Below, in pieces: positions 25,660 to 33,929 of a stretch of DNA of 64,000 nt. Under the pieces are notes generated by a model. It made no database searches. It worked only from the letters and a program-made list of their open reading frames with translations, and was not told the origin of the DNA. Source of the stretch: UBA6109 sp964506465 (GTDB taxonomy: Bacteria > Desulfobacterota > Syntrophia > Syntrophales > UBA6109). Each line of letters starts with the position of its first letter. The first letter of the stretch is position 1. The DNA is taken from contig CAZDLM010000009.1 of assembly GCA_964506465.1 (NCBI GenBank), positions 1-64,000 of the forward strand, in the 5' to 3' direction. A program made the position numbers and the translations under genes.

Positions 25660-26730
25660 TTATCCCCGCAGAACGACCGGCTTGTCCGGAGGAATCCGAT
25701 ACCAGAGGATGTCGCCTTCCCTGCGGACGTCTCCTTCGCCGGGATCGTGGACTTCGATGACGACATCCCCGCCTCCCGGGCCGGCGACCCTGTAGCGGAT
25801 CATCGATCCCAAGAACGTGCTGCCGAGAATCCTTCCGGACAGGAGGTTTCCCCCCTCTTCCTGCGGTCCCGATGCGAGACGGATCCATTCCGGCCGGATC
25901 GAAAGAATCGCCGAACCTCCCGCCGGCTTCTGCCCGCGGAAGGATATCCGCTGTCCGGCGATCTCTCCGACGACCAAGGATGCCGCCTCGTCGTAACCGG
26001 TCGTCTGCACCTCGAGGATGTTGCTGTTTCCCATGAATTCGGCCGAAAAGCGGCTGCCCGGCCGGAAATAGACCTCTGCGGGCGTGCCGAGCTGCTCCAG
26101 GCGTCCCCGGCTCAGAATGGCGATCCGGTCTGAAACCGCCATGGCCTCTTCCTGGTCGTGCGTGACATAGATCGTGGTGATGCCGAGCTTCCGCTGGATC
26201 CGTCGAATCTCCTCGCGCATGCCGACCCGGAGCTTGGCATCCAGATTGGAGAGCGGTTCGTCCATGAGCAGGATCTGCGGCGAGATGACGAGGGCCCTGG
26301 CCAGGGCAACCCGCTGCTGCTGCCCGCCGCTCAACTGGTTGGGCGAACGGGTTTCCAGACCTTCGAGCTGGACGCTCTTGAGGATGTCGCCGATCCGTTC
26401 GGCGATCTCCCGCCGCGCGATTTTCCTGGCTTTCAGTCCGTAGGCGATATTGTCGAAGACGCTCAGATGCGGAAAGAGGGCGTAGTTCTGAAAGACCATC
26501 CCTGTTTCGCGTCGGTGCGGCGGCACGTCGTTGACGACCCGGTCGCCAAAGCGGATTTCGCCGGCATCGGGCCTGTAAAACCCGGCAACCATGCGCAACA
26601 GCGTCGTTTTCCCGCAGCCGCTCGGTCCGAGGAGGGTGAAAAAGTCACCCTCCTCGATCGTCAGGCTGACGTCGTCGACGGCATGAACCCGGCCGAAGCG
26701 CTTGGATATTCCTTTCAGCTCAACTCGCAT
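25660..26730 (-). CDS. ABC transporter ATP-binding protein (FbpC/AfuC-like)
   Basis: 356 residues. Walker A is GPSGCGKTT (about residue 36), the signature motif is LSGGQQQRVALARAL, Walker B is ILLMDEPLSNLD and the switch His lies in YVTHDQEEA. A C-terminal TOBE-like domain (about residues 240-356) is present, as in FbpC and other CUT1/iron-type ATPases. It energises the permease encoded immediately downstream. It begins three bases after the binding-protein stop, so the order is binding protein, ATPase, permease in one operon. Confidence 0.92.
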   Translation of the reverse strand: MRVELKGISKRFGRVHAVDDVSLTIEEGDFFTLLGPSGCGKTTLLRMVAGFYRPDAGEIRFGDRVVNDVPPHRRETGMVFQNYALFPHLSVFDNIAYGLKARKIARREIAERIGDILKSVQLEGLETRSPNQLSGGQQQRVALARALVISPQILLMDEPLSNLDAKLRVGMREEIRRIQRKLGITTIYVTHDQEEAMAVSDRIAILSRGRLEQLGTPAEVYFRPGSRFSAEFMGNSNILEVQTTGYDEAASLVVGEIAGQRISFRGQKPAGGSAILSIRPEWIRLASGPQEEGGNLLSGRILGSTFLGSMIRYRVAGPGGGDVVIEVHDPGEGDVRREGDILWYRIPPDKPVVLRG

Positions 26731-26733
26731 CGT

Positions 26734-27711
26734 TTACTTGGACAGGATGATTTCCTTCCACTTCTTGAGGATTTCCTTCTCCAGCGAATTGGCCTCGATC
26801 GGATCGAAGCTCTTCAGCAGCGATATTTTCTTCAACGAGGGCAGGCCCTCCACGTCTGCGGCATCCGGCCGGGCCGGCCGGCGGGAGAACTTCTCGAAGA
26901 TCTCGTCGACGACCTTCTTGCTGAGCAGGTAATCGACGAACTTTTTCGCCTCTTCGGGATGGGGGCAGTTCCGAACGATGCCGAGCGCCTCGGGCGCCAT
27001 GAACGCCCCGTCCGACGGATAGAGGATGCCGACGTTCTTGTCCCCTCCGGCGATGTACCGGTAGGCGGCGTATTCCATGGTGATGCCCAGCGGGTATTCA
27101 CCGGCCGCAACGCCCTTGTAGATGAGGCTGGAGCTGTCCAGGATCTTCGCGTTGTCGATGAGCTTCTTCAGGCCGTCCCAGCCGTAAAGCTTGTAGAGGC
27201 CATAGACCTGGGCATAGGCCGATCCCGACTTCTCGGGGTTGGCCATGACGATCTTGCCCTTCCATTTCGGCTGGAAGAGGTCCTTCCAGGCGAGGGGCTT
27301 CTCCTGCTCCTTGACGAGCGACTTGTTGACCATGACGATCATCACGTGGGCATTGGAGGCGGTCCAGCGGTTTTCCTTCTCCACGTATCCGGCGGGGAGG
27401 ACCTTCGCCTCGGGCGACTTGTAGGGCTGAAAGTTGCTCTTGGCATTTTCCAGAACCGCCACATCTCCGCTCCAGAAGACGTCGCAGAGAGCCTTGTCCT
27501 TTTCCGCAGCGATCCGTTTCATGGCCTCGCCCGTACCCAGGCGCACGGTGGACACCTTGATGCCCGTCTTGGCCTCGAAACCCTTGCTCACCAGGTCAAT
27601 CAGTTCCGAAGGATTGGAGGAATACAGGACGACATCCGCTCCCGCTGCCCCCGAAAAAAGAAATACGAACAGAGCCGCAGCCGCCAAAATTCCCAACCGA
27701 TGACGACGCAT
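26734..27711 (-). CDS. Fe(III) ABC transporter periplasmic binding protein (FbpA/AfuA-like)
   Basis: 325 residues with a cleavable signal peptide (RLGILAAAALFVFLFSGAAGA) followed by DVVLYSSNPSELIDLVSKGFEAKTG, the standard opening of iron-binding SBP family 1 proteins. GTGEAMKRIAAEKDKALCDVFWSGD and TMEYAAYRYIAGGDKNVGILYPSDG are family signatures. It captures ferric iron or another substrate such as an iron-anion complex or phosphonate, which cannot be excluded. The start is the ATG at 27711, with AAAGGAGG about 10 bases upstream; the longer in-frame ORF is not translated. Confidence 0.88.
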   Translation of the reverse strand: MRRHRLGILAAAALFVFLFSGAAGADVVLYSSNPSELIDLVSKGFEAKTGIKVSTVRLGTGEAMKRIAAEKDKALCDVFWSGDVAVLENAKSNFQPYKSPEAKVLPAGYVEKENRWTASNAHVMIVMVNKSLVKEQEKPLAWKDLFQPKWKGKIVMANPEKSGSAYAQVYGLYKLYGWDGLKKLIDNAKILDSSSLIYKGVAAGEYPLGITMEYAAYRYIAGGDKNVGILYPSDGAFMAPEALGIVRNCPHPEEAKKFVDYLLSKKVVDEIFEKFSRRPARPDAADVEGLPSLKKISLLKSFDPIEANSLEKEILKKWKEIILSK

Positions 27712-27754
27712 AAAATGATGACCTCCTTTAAGGAAAGATGGGATCTGTTTCCTG

Positions 27755-27783
27755 CTGATAATATGAACCCGCCGCCCTGTCAA
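27755..27783 (-). promoter_or_regulatory. Candidate sigma70 promoter of the iron ABC operon
   Basis: On the minus strand, TTGACA (27778-27783), 17-base spacer, TATCAG (27755-27760), about 44 bases upstream of the binding-protein start. No clear Fur box is seen. Confidence 0.5.
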
Positions 27784-27807
27784 TTCACAAAAAGTAATAA
27801 GCACATA

Positions 27808-27836
27808 GATTTTCCGACAGAAGCCGTCGGAAAATC
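27808..27836. repeat. 11-bp hairpin upstream of the iron ABC operon
   Basis: Perfect inverted repeat GATTTTCCGAC/GTCGGAAAATC with a 7-base loop, 25 bases upstream of the candidate -35 element. It could be a regulator site or a terminator for transcription entering from the divergent side. Confidence 0.45.
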
Positions 27837-27954
27837 GACGCCCCGGAAGAAAGCATTTGACCGAAGATCCGGGCACGGGGTAACGTGGATAAGATCTTTA
27901 CGGCACTCCAGGCGAGCTGCCGCGCGACATTCCACACCCACAAAAGGCGGAATT

Positions 27955-29583
27955 GTGAAAGAAGATCCCCTCCATGTCCCCTACCCGGCCGTCACGTACT
28001 GCGGCGCGCGGCGGCCTGTCTATGCCCGCGGAGGGATGGTTGCGACGAGCCAGCCCCTGGCGGCGCAGGCGGGCCTGGCCGCCCTTCAGAACGGGGGAAA
28101 CGCCGTCGACGCGGCGATCGCGGCAGCGGCGGCCCTCACGGTCGTCGAACCCGCCTCCTGCGGTATGGGCGGAGACGCCTTCGCCCTGGTCTGGGATGGA
28201 AAGAAACTGCACGGTTTGAACGGCTCCGGCCGTTCGCCTCTCCGGATGACGCCGGATCTCCTGCGAAAGCGCGGCCGCCGTGAAATCCCCGACTGCGGCT
28301 GGCTGAGCGTCACCGTCCCCGGTGCGCCGGCAGCCTGGCGCGACCTGCACCGGCGTTTCGGCCGCCATCCCTTCGCCTCCCTCTTCGCGCCGGCCGTCGA
28401 TTACGCCGACCGCGGCCATCCCGTCTCGCCGGTTTCCCAGTACAAATGGCGCAAGGGAATGGCGAAGCTGCAGAGCGGGTTGAGCGGCGACGAGTTCCGC
28501 CAGTGGGCTTCAGTATTCGCGCCGGCCGGCCGGGCGCCGGAAGTGGGCGAGGTCTGGAAGAGCCCGGACATGTCGCGGAGCCTGCGGCTGATTGCCGAGA
28601 CCTGCGCTGAGGCGTTCTATCGGGGCGAACTCGCGGCAGGCATCGCCGCCTTTGCCGCCCGGACGGGAGGGCTGCTGACGGAAGAGGATCTCTCGCGTCA
28701 CGCCAGCACCTGGGTAGAGCCGATCGGCACAAACTATCGCGGGTTCGACGTCTGGGAAATCCCGCCGAACGGCCAGGGACTCGCCGCCCTCATCGCCCTG
28801 AACATCCTGGAAGGCTTCGAAATGGGCGGCTTGGCTCGCGATTCCGCGGAGAGCTTTCACCTCCAGATCGAGGCCATGAAACTCGCCTTCGCCGATGCAA
28901 GACAGAGCATCGGCGATCCGGAGCAGGCCGAGGTGCCCGTGAAAGCCCTTCTGGACAAGGCCTACGCGGGAGATCGCCGGCGGCGTATCGGCCGGACCGC
29001 CGGCATGCCCGATCCCAGCGCACCCCTCGCCGGGGGAACGGCGTACCTGTGCACGGCCGACTCCGACGGCATGATGGTCAGCCTCATCGAGTCCGTCTTC
29101 AAGAATTTCGGCTCGGGCATCGTCGTTCCCGGGACAGGGATCGCCCTCCAGAACCGCGCTCTCGGTTTCTCGCTGACGCCGGGCCACCCCAACATGCTGG
29201 CGCCGGGGAAAAGGCCGTATCACACCATCATCCCCGGCTTCATGACGCGCAACGGCACGCCGGTCGGACCCTTCGGGCTCATGGGCGGCCACATGCAGCC
29301 GCAGGGCCACGTGCAGTTGGTGGTGAACGCCGTGGATCATGGCCTGGATCCCCAGGCCGCGATCGACGCGCCCCGCTGGCACTGGCAGGAAGGACTGCAC
29401 GTCAAGCTGGAACCCCAGGTCGAACCGGCGATCGCGGAGGATTTGAAGGCGCGGGGACACGCAGTCGGGATCCATCCCGACCTCGACCTTTTTGGGAATG
29501 GCCAGATCATCCGCCGGCAGGCGTCCGGCGTTTATGCGGCGGGGAGCGACGGCAGGACGGACGGTCTCGCGATCGGGTATTGA
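27955..29583 (+). CDS. Gamma-glutamyltransferase family protein (cytoplasmic form)
   Basis: 542 residues of the Ntn-hydrolase GGT family. It has GMVATSQPLAAQAGLAALQNGGNAVDAAIAAAAALTVVEP (spanning residues ~22-61), the processing and nucleophile region APLAGGTAYLCTADSDG with Thr as predicted nucleophile (near residue 363), and the substrate segment NRALGFSL. No signal peptide precedes the domain, so unlike classical GGT it should be cytoplasmic, as in many GGT-like acylases. The start is GTG 27955, 15 bases before the conserved N-terminus. A far longer in-frame ORF upstream runs antisense through the iron ABC genes and is not real. Confidence 0.86.
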   Translation: MKEDPLHVPYPAVTYCGARRPVYARGGMVATSQPLAAQAGLAALQNGGNAVDAAIAAAAALTVVEPASCGMGGDAFALVWDGKKLHGLNGSGRSPLRMTPDLLRKRGRREIPDCGWLSVTVPGAPAAWRDLHRRFGRHPFASLFAPAVDYADRGHPVSPVSQYKWRKGMAKLQSGLSGDEFRQWASVFAPAGRAPEVGEVWKSPDMSRSLRLIAETCAEAFYRGELAAGIAAFAARTGGLLTEEDLSRHASTWVEPIGTNYRGFDVWEIPPNGQGLAALIALNILEGFEMGGLARDSAESFHLQIEAMKLAFADARQSIGDPEQAEVPVKALLDKAYAGDRRRRIGRTAGMPDPSAPLAGGTAYLCTADSDGMMVSLIESVFKNFGSGIVVPGTGIALQNRALGFSLTPGHPNMLAPGKRPYHTIIPGFMTRNGTPVGPFGLMGGHMQPQGHVQLVVNAVDHGLDPQAAIDAPRWHWQEGLHVKLEPQVEPAIAEDLKARGHAVGIHPDLDLFGNGQIIRRQASGVYAAGSDGRTDGLAIGY

Positions 29584-29641
29584 CTCTCCCGCGTCAAGGC
29601 CGAACAGCGGGTCGAGGGCATCTCCTTCCGAGGGGCGCCGC

Positions 29642-29704
29642 GATCTTTTTCCGGCCCTGCAGCCCCTAGCTGCGCTGCTTCGGCCGGGTAACCGGAAAAA
29701 TCTC
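29642..29704. repeat. Intergenic palindromic repeat, copy 2
   Basis: GATCTTTTTCCGG and CCGGAAAAATCTC form inverted ends around a CCCTGC/GCTGC-rich centre. It resembles 14820-14876. Placed 60 bp after the gamma-glutamyltransferase stop, it may also stop transcription. Confidence 0.45.
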
Positions 29705-29771
29705 GGATGGCGTTCCCGAAAGGAAATTCTCATTTAGATACACATCCCGATGATTTCAGGAGGTACAAATC

Positions 29772-30125
29772 ATGGAAATTCAGGTCAAGAGAGTCTATGA
29801 AAAACCTCAAAAGGACGACGGCAGGCGCATCCTCGTGGACCGTCTCTGGCCGCGGGGACTGAGCCGGGAGGGCGCGAAGATCGATCGCTGGGCAAAGGAA
29901 GTCTCCCCTTCCCATGAGCTGAGAAAATGGTACGGCCACGAACCGGCAAAGTGGGAGGAGTTCCGGAAGCGGTACTTCGCCGAATTGTCGGGGAAAAAGG
30001 CAGAGGTGGCGCAGTTGCGAAAGGAAGCCGCCGAGGGGAAGGTATCCCTTCTTTACAGTTCGAAGGAAAATGAACTCAACAACGCGACGGCCCTGAAGTC
30101 GTATCTGGAGCACTCGGAGAAATAG
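29772..30125 (+). CDS. DUF488 family protein
   Basis: 117 residues beginning MEIQVKRVYEKPQKDDGRR, with ILVDRLWPRGLSREGAKIDRW, the signature of the short DUF488 (YeaO-like) branch, then LRKWYGHEPAKWEEFRKRYFAEL and a late LLYSSKENELNNATAL. The family has been linked to nucleic-acid-related or cofactor roles without a firm biochemical assignment. AGGAGG lies seven bases before the ATG. It stands alone between the gamma-glutamyltransferase and sensory genes. Confidence 0.85.
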   Translation: MEIQVKRVYEKPQKDDGRRILVDRLWPRGLSREGAKIDRWAKEVSPSHELRKWYGHEPAKWEEFRKRYFAELSGKKAEVAQLRKEAAEGKVSLLYSSKENELNNATALKSYLEHSEK

Positions 30126-30363
30126 CCGCCGTCACGGCGATGCCGTCTGCCGAGATTCTGCGTTCCGGAGCCGGAATTGGGACGGACGCCGGATTGCATT
30201 GCCGAAATCGCGAAAAGATGCTATGAACCCGCCTGTTTCACCGTCTGTAAAATCTCCAAGACGCTTGCCCGTCCGGATGCGGCGATAAGGCAGGCGGGCT
30301 GTCCATTGTTCGTGATCTGCATTGTTGTCACCGTGGTTGCATGGAACTTGCATTGAAAGTGAC

Positions 30364-31506
30364 ATGATGAGCATGGTGAAAAACCGTTTGAACATCCGCA
30401 CGGGCCGATCTCTCCTGAAGGATGAGAGGGAGGCCGTCCGCGAGTTGCTTCAAGCCGTGCAGCAGCCGGCCATGCAAGCCGTCATCTTCTTTTGCTCTTC
30501 CCGATACAACCTGAACACCCTCGGCACGGAACTGGCAAAAAGCTTCGACTGTCCCCTGATCGGCTGCACCTCGGCGGGAGAAATCTCGACACGGGGATAC
30601 CAGGAGTGGGGCATCGTTGGCGCCAGCCTCTCGTCCAGCCAATTGAGGATCCACCGCAATGTCATTTCCCCGCTGAGCCGATTCTCTTTGGCGGATGCCG
30701 AGAAGATGGCGGCCACCGTCAGGACAAATCTTTCTCTCGTGAAGGGATTGGACAGGAAGCGGATGTTCGGTCTTATTCTGATCGACGGTCTTTCCCTGAT
30801 CGAGGAGGCAATCATCACCTCGCTTTATTCATCGTTTGAAGGGATCTCCATCATCGGAGGTTCTGCCGGCGACGACCTGGAATTCCGGAGGACGTTTGTC
30901 TACGACGATGGGCGTTTTCTGTCCGATGCGGCAATTTTTTCCGTCTTCGAAACGACGCTCCCGTTTCTGACCTTCGAAACCCAGCACTTTCAGCCGACGG
31001 AAACGAAGATCGTCATCACCGGCGCCGATCCTGCAAGGCGAATCATCAGCGAAATCAACGGCGAGCCGGCCGCTCAGGAATATGCCAGAGTTCTTGGTTT
31101 GAAGGAGAATCAGCTCAATCCCGCCGTGTTTTCAGAAAATCCTCTCCTGCTGCGAATCGGCGGAGAGTGGTACGTGCGAGCCATCGCAAGGGTCAACGAC
31201 GACGGCACCCTGAGCCTGTTCAGCGCCATCGAGGAGGGGCTGGTCCTGACCATCGGGAAAGGGGTCGATATCGTCCGTAATCTTGAAAATCATCTATCCA
31301 AGCTGGAAGAACAGGTTTCGGGAGACCGTTTCTTCCTTCTGTGCGATTGCATCCTGCGAAAACTGGAATTCAAGAGCCGCGATGTCGTCGGCGAAATCAA
31401 CGGCCTTCTCGGCCGCATCAACGCGGTCGGCTTCAGCACTTACGGGGAGCAGTACAATTCCATACATGTCAATCAGACCTTGACGGGGATCGTGATCGGT
31501 GGATGA
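30364..31506 (+). CDS. FIST-domain sensory protein
   Basis: 380 residues. The N-terminal half (AVIFFCSSRYNLNTLGTELAKSF, LIGCTSAGEIS) is a FIST N domain, the rest (EINGEPAAQEYARVLGL, AIEEGLVLTIGKG, FFLLCDCILRKLE) a FIST C domain. FIST modules are cytoplasmic ligand-sensing domains thought to bind amino acids or other small molecules and are often found with signal-transduction partners. Its stop overlaps the GTG start of the next gene, a hybrid kinase, by eight bases, so it probably supplies the sensing input to that kinase. ATG 30364 is chosen; ATG 30322 is the longer alternative. Confidence 0.82.
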   Translation: MMSMVKNRLNIRTGRSLLKDEREAVRELLQAVQQPAMQAVIFFCSSRYNLNTLGTELAKSFDCPLIGCTSAGEISTRGYQEWGIVGASLSSSQLRIHRNVISPLSRFSLADAEKMAATVRTNLSLVKGLDRKRMFGLILIDGLSLIEEAIITSLYSSFEGISIIGGSAGDDLEFRRTFVYDDGRFLSDAAIFSVFETTLPFLTFETQHFQPTETKIVITGADPARRIISEINGEPAAQEYARVLGLKENQLNPAVFSENPLLLRIGGEWYVRAIARVNDDGTLSLFSAIEEGLVLTIGKGVDIVRNLENHLSKLEEQVSGDRFFLLCDCILRKLEFKSRDVVGEINGLLGRINAVGFSTYGEQYNSIHVNQTLTGIVIGG

Positions 31507-33691
31507 CGGGGACCGCATCCGGCAGCTCGAAGAAAAGCTGATAGAGCTCGAACGGCAGCTTTCAGCGAAGGAAAAGATCTGCCGGGTTCTCAGCAGGAGG
31601 GTGGAACGAAGCGTCGACTCCGTGGGGGGCGCCTATTCCATCTTTGAACGCAATATCCTTCTTCAGAACCTGGTCGACCAGCGTTCCGGCGAAATCGAAG
31701 AGACCAACAAGAGACTTTCCCAGGAAATCGCGGAACGGATCAGGAGCGAACGGCGTCTGCACCGTTTCATTCAGGGTTCCCCGATACCCACCTTTGTCAT
31801 CGGAATCGACCACCGCACCGTCTATTGGAACAAATCCATGGAGGAGCTGACCGGCATCCGGGCCGAGGACGTTCTGGGCACAACGCAGCACTGGAAGGCG
31901 TTCTACAAGAAGGAGCGCCCCTGTATGGCGGACCTTATCGCGGACGGCGCCATCGGGAACTTCCCCGTCTGGTACGGAGACAAGTATGCCGAGTCGAAAC
32001 GGATCGACGAAGCTGTGGAGGGGACCGACTTTTTCCCTGACCTCGGCGACGGCGGGAGATGGCTGCGTTTCACGGCCGCCGCGATCCGGGACACCCCGGG
32101 CGGGCTTCTCGGCGTGATCGAAACGATCGAGGACATCACCGAGAGCCGGAATGCCAACGAAAAACTAAAGCGCGGGGAACGTTTTCTCAGCAGCATCTTT
32201 GCCAGCATTCAGGATGGGATTTTCGTCCTCGACAGGGATCAGAACATCGTCCAGATGAACCCGACAATGGAACGCTGGTATTCGCACGCCATGCCGGCCA
32301 TCGGCAAGACCTGTTACAGAGCCTTCCGGGGACACGACAATCCCTGCCCGGGATGCCCCGCCCTGGTGGCCGCATCGATGCAAACGGCCGCTCACGGAGC
32401 GATCCCGAGGATCGATTCCTCCGGAACGGCGTCGGGTTGGCTGGAGGTCTTCAGCTTCCCTCTGCTTGATCTGGAAACGGGAAGCGTGACCGGAACGATC
32501 CAATATGTACGCGACATCACCCTCCGCAAGAAAGCGGAGGAAGAAAAGGGGAAATTAGAGGCGGAGCTTCTTCAAGCCCGCAAAATGGAAGCGATCGGGA
32601 CATTGGCCGGAGGAATCGCGCATGATTTCAACAATCTATTGATGGGCATCCAGGGATTCACTTCCCTGATCGGTTTGGACATGGACAAGGCTCACCCCCA
32701 TTACGACAAACTCCGGAGAATCGACGAACTCGTCAACAGCGGCGCCGATCTGACGCGGCAGCTTCTGGGTTTCGCCCGGGGAGGAAAATACGAGATTAAG
32801 CCCGCCGATCTCAATGAGGTCGTTGCCAGAACTTCGGGAATGTTTGCAAGAACGCGCAAGGAGATCACCACGCACCACCGGTATCAGGAAGATGTCTGGC
32901 CCGTTGAACTGGATCGCGGTCAGATAGAGAGGGTGCTCTTGAATCTCTATGTCAACGCCGCGCAGGCGATGCCGGAGGGTGGAAATCTCCATCTGGAAAC
33001 CCGCAACGTGACGCTGGATGCGAGCTATGCCAAATCGTATTCCGTCCCCCCCGGGGACTACGTGATGGTATCCGTCACGGACACGGGCATCGGAATGGAC
33101 AGCAAGACCAGGGAACGGATTTTTGAGCCCTTTTTCACCACGAAGATGATGGGGAGAGGAACAGGACTCGGTCTCGCCACAGTCTATGGCATCGTCAAGG
33201 GTCATAAGGGCGTCATCAATGTTTACAGCGAAGTGGGCAAGGGAACAACCTTCAGGCTCTATTTCCCGGCTTCCGGAAAAGCGGTGAAACGGCAGGAAGA
33301 GGCTTCCGAAGAACCCCTGAGAGGTTGCGAGGCGATCCTTCTGGTCGATGATGAATCGATCATCATTGATGTAACCAGGGACATCCTGGAAAGTCTTGGA
33401 TATCGCGTGTTCGTTGCAGCGAACGGGGCCGAAGCGTTGCGGATCTACGAAACGGACCGGGAAATCATTGACCTGGTGATCCTGGACATGATCATGCCCG
33501 GAATGGGCGGCGAAGAGACTTTTGATCGCCTGAAGGCGAATCATCCGGGTATCAAGATCATCCTCTCAAGCGGATACAGCCTGAACGGCCAGGCGAGCAG
33601 AATCCTGCAGAAAGGCTGCACGTCCTTCCTGCAGAAACCTTTCGGCATCGTCGAGTTGTCGAAAAAAATCCGTGAAGTTCTGGCTTCCTGA
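31499..33691 (+). CDS. PAS-domain hybrid histidine kinase with C-terminal receiver
   Basis: 730 residues, soluble. An N-terminal coiled coil (residues ~5-85) leads to two PAS domains (about 88-215 and 220-345); the second contains a CPGCP cysteine cluster. The DHp His is in GGIAHDFNNLL (about residue 379), N-box NLYVNAAQAM, G-boxes DTGIGM and GTGLGLATVYG. A receiver domain (about 615-730) has the phospho-Asp in VILDMIMPGMGG. The kinase can thus pass phosphate internally. Translationally coupled to the FIST gene, suggesting a two-protein sensor. No output DNA-binding gene lies next to it. Confidence 0.9.
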   Translation: MDDGDRIRQLEEKLIELERQLSAKEKICRVLSRRVERSVDSVGGAYSIFERNILLQNLVDQRSGEIEETNKRLSQEIAERIRSERRLHRFIQGSPIPTFVIGIDHRTVYWNKSMEELTGIRAEDVLGTTQHWKAFYKKERPCMADLIADGAIGNFPVWYGDKYAESKRIDEAVEGTDFFPDLGDGGRWLRFTAAAIRDTPGGLLGVIETIEDITESRNANEKLKRGERFLSSIFASIQDGIFVLDRDQNIVQMNPTMERWYSHAMPAIGKTCYRAFRGHDNPCPGCPALVAASMQTAAHGAIPRIDSSGTASGWLEVFSFPLLDLETGSVTGTIQYVRDITLRKKAEEEKGKLEAELLQARKMEAIGTLAGGIAHDFNNLLMGIQGFTSLIGLDMDKAHPHYDKLRRIDELVNSGADLTRQLLGFARGGKYEIKPADLNEVVARTSGMFARTRKEITTHHRYQEDVWPVELDRGQIERVLLNLYVNAAQAMPEGGNLHLETRNVTLDASYAKSYSVPPGDYVMVSVTDTGIGMDSKTRERIFEPFFTTKMMGRGTGLGLATVYGIVKGHKGVINVYSEVGKGTTFRLYFPASGKAVKRQEEASEEPLRGCEAILLVDDESIIIDVTRDILESLGYRVFVAANGAEALRIYETDREIIDLVILDMIMPGMGGEETFDRLKANHPGIKIILSSGYSLNGQASRILQKGCTSFLQKPFGIVELSKKIREVLAS

Positions 33692-33714
33692 TCGCCTCCA
33701 GCAGAAATATGTTC

Positions 33715-33743
33715 TTGACAAAAAGACATGCACGTCTTACGAC
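33715..33743 (+). promoter_or_regulatory. Candidate promoter for the riboswitch-P-type ATPase transcript
   Basis: TTGACA (33715-33720), 17-base spacer, TACGAC (33738-33743, three of six matches). The expected +1 is about 33750, exactly where the riboswitch-like sequence begins, which strengthens an otherwise weak -10. Confidence 0.5.
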
Positions 33744-33749
33744 CCAATT

Positions 33750-33880
33750 GCAAAGGGGAGTAGCCGTGCAGTGGATATCGTCAATACGGCGCGAAGCCCG
33801 GTACCACTGGTCAGGAAATCGACGAAACCGACAGGCGAGACCTTTATCGGGGGAATCCCCCGGTGAAGGTCTTTTTTTTG
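33750..33880 (+). ncRNA. yybP-ykoY-type (Mn2+) riboswitch with terminator switch
   Basis: The leader carries elements I recognise from the yybP-ykoY family: AAAGGGGAGTAGCC at its 5' end, a later GTCAATACGG, the ACCGACAGGCGAGACCTTT end, and an expression platform. CCTTT (33841-33845) can pair with AAAGG (33752-33756) as the aptamer closing stem, or AGACCTT (33838-33844) can pair with AAGGTCT (33866-33872) in a terminator with a CGGGGG/CCCCCG inner stem and a following T-run. The two pairings exclude each other, so ligand binding should allow transcription. The gene downstream is a P-type cation ATPase, a known target type for this class. Confidence 0.75.
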
Positions 33881-33929
33881 TATTTGGGGGGAGATTGACC
33901 TCGCCGACATTTCTTTCAAGGAGCGTCCC

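Noticed and set aside
26158..29583. 1141-codon plus-strand open frame
   Set aside because: Its first ~600 codons run antisense through the iron ABC genes and have no domain; only the last 542 codons (from GTG 27955) form the gamma-glutamyltransferase.
30126..30363. Possible sigma54 promoter (TGG...TTGCA) before the FIST gene
   Set aside because: The GG-to-GC spacing is too long for a sigma54 site.
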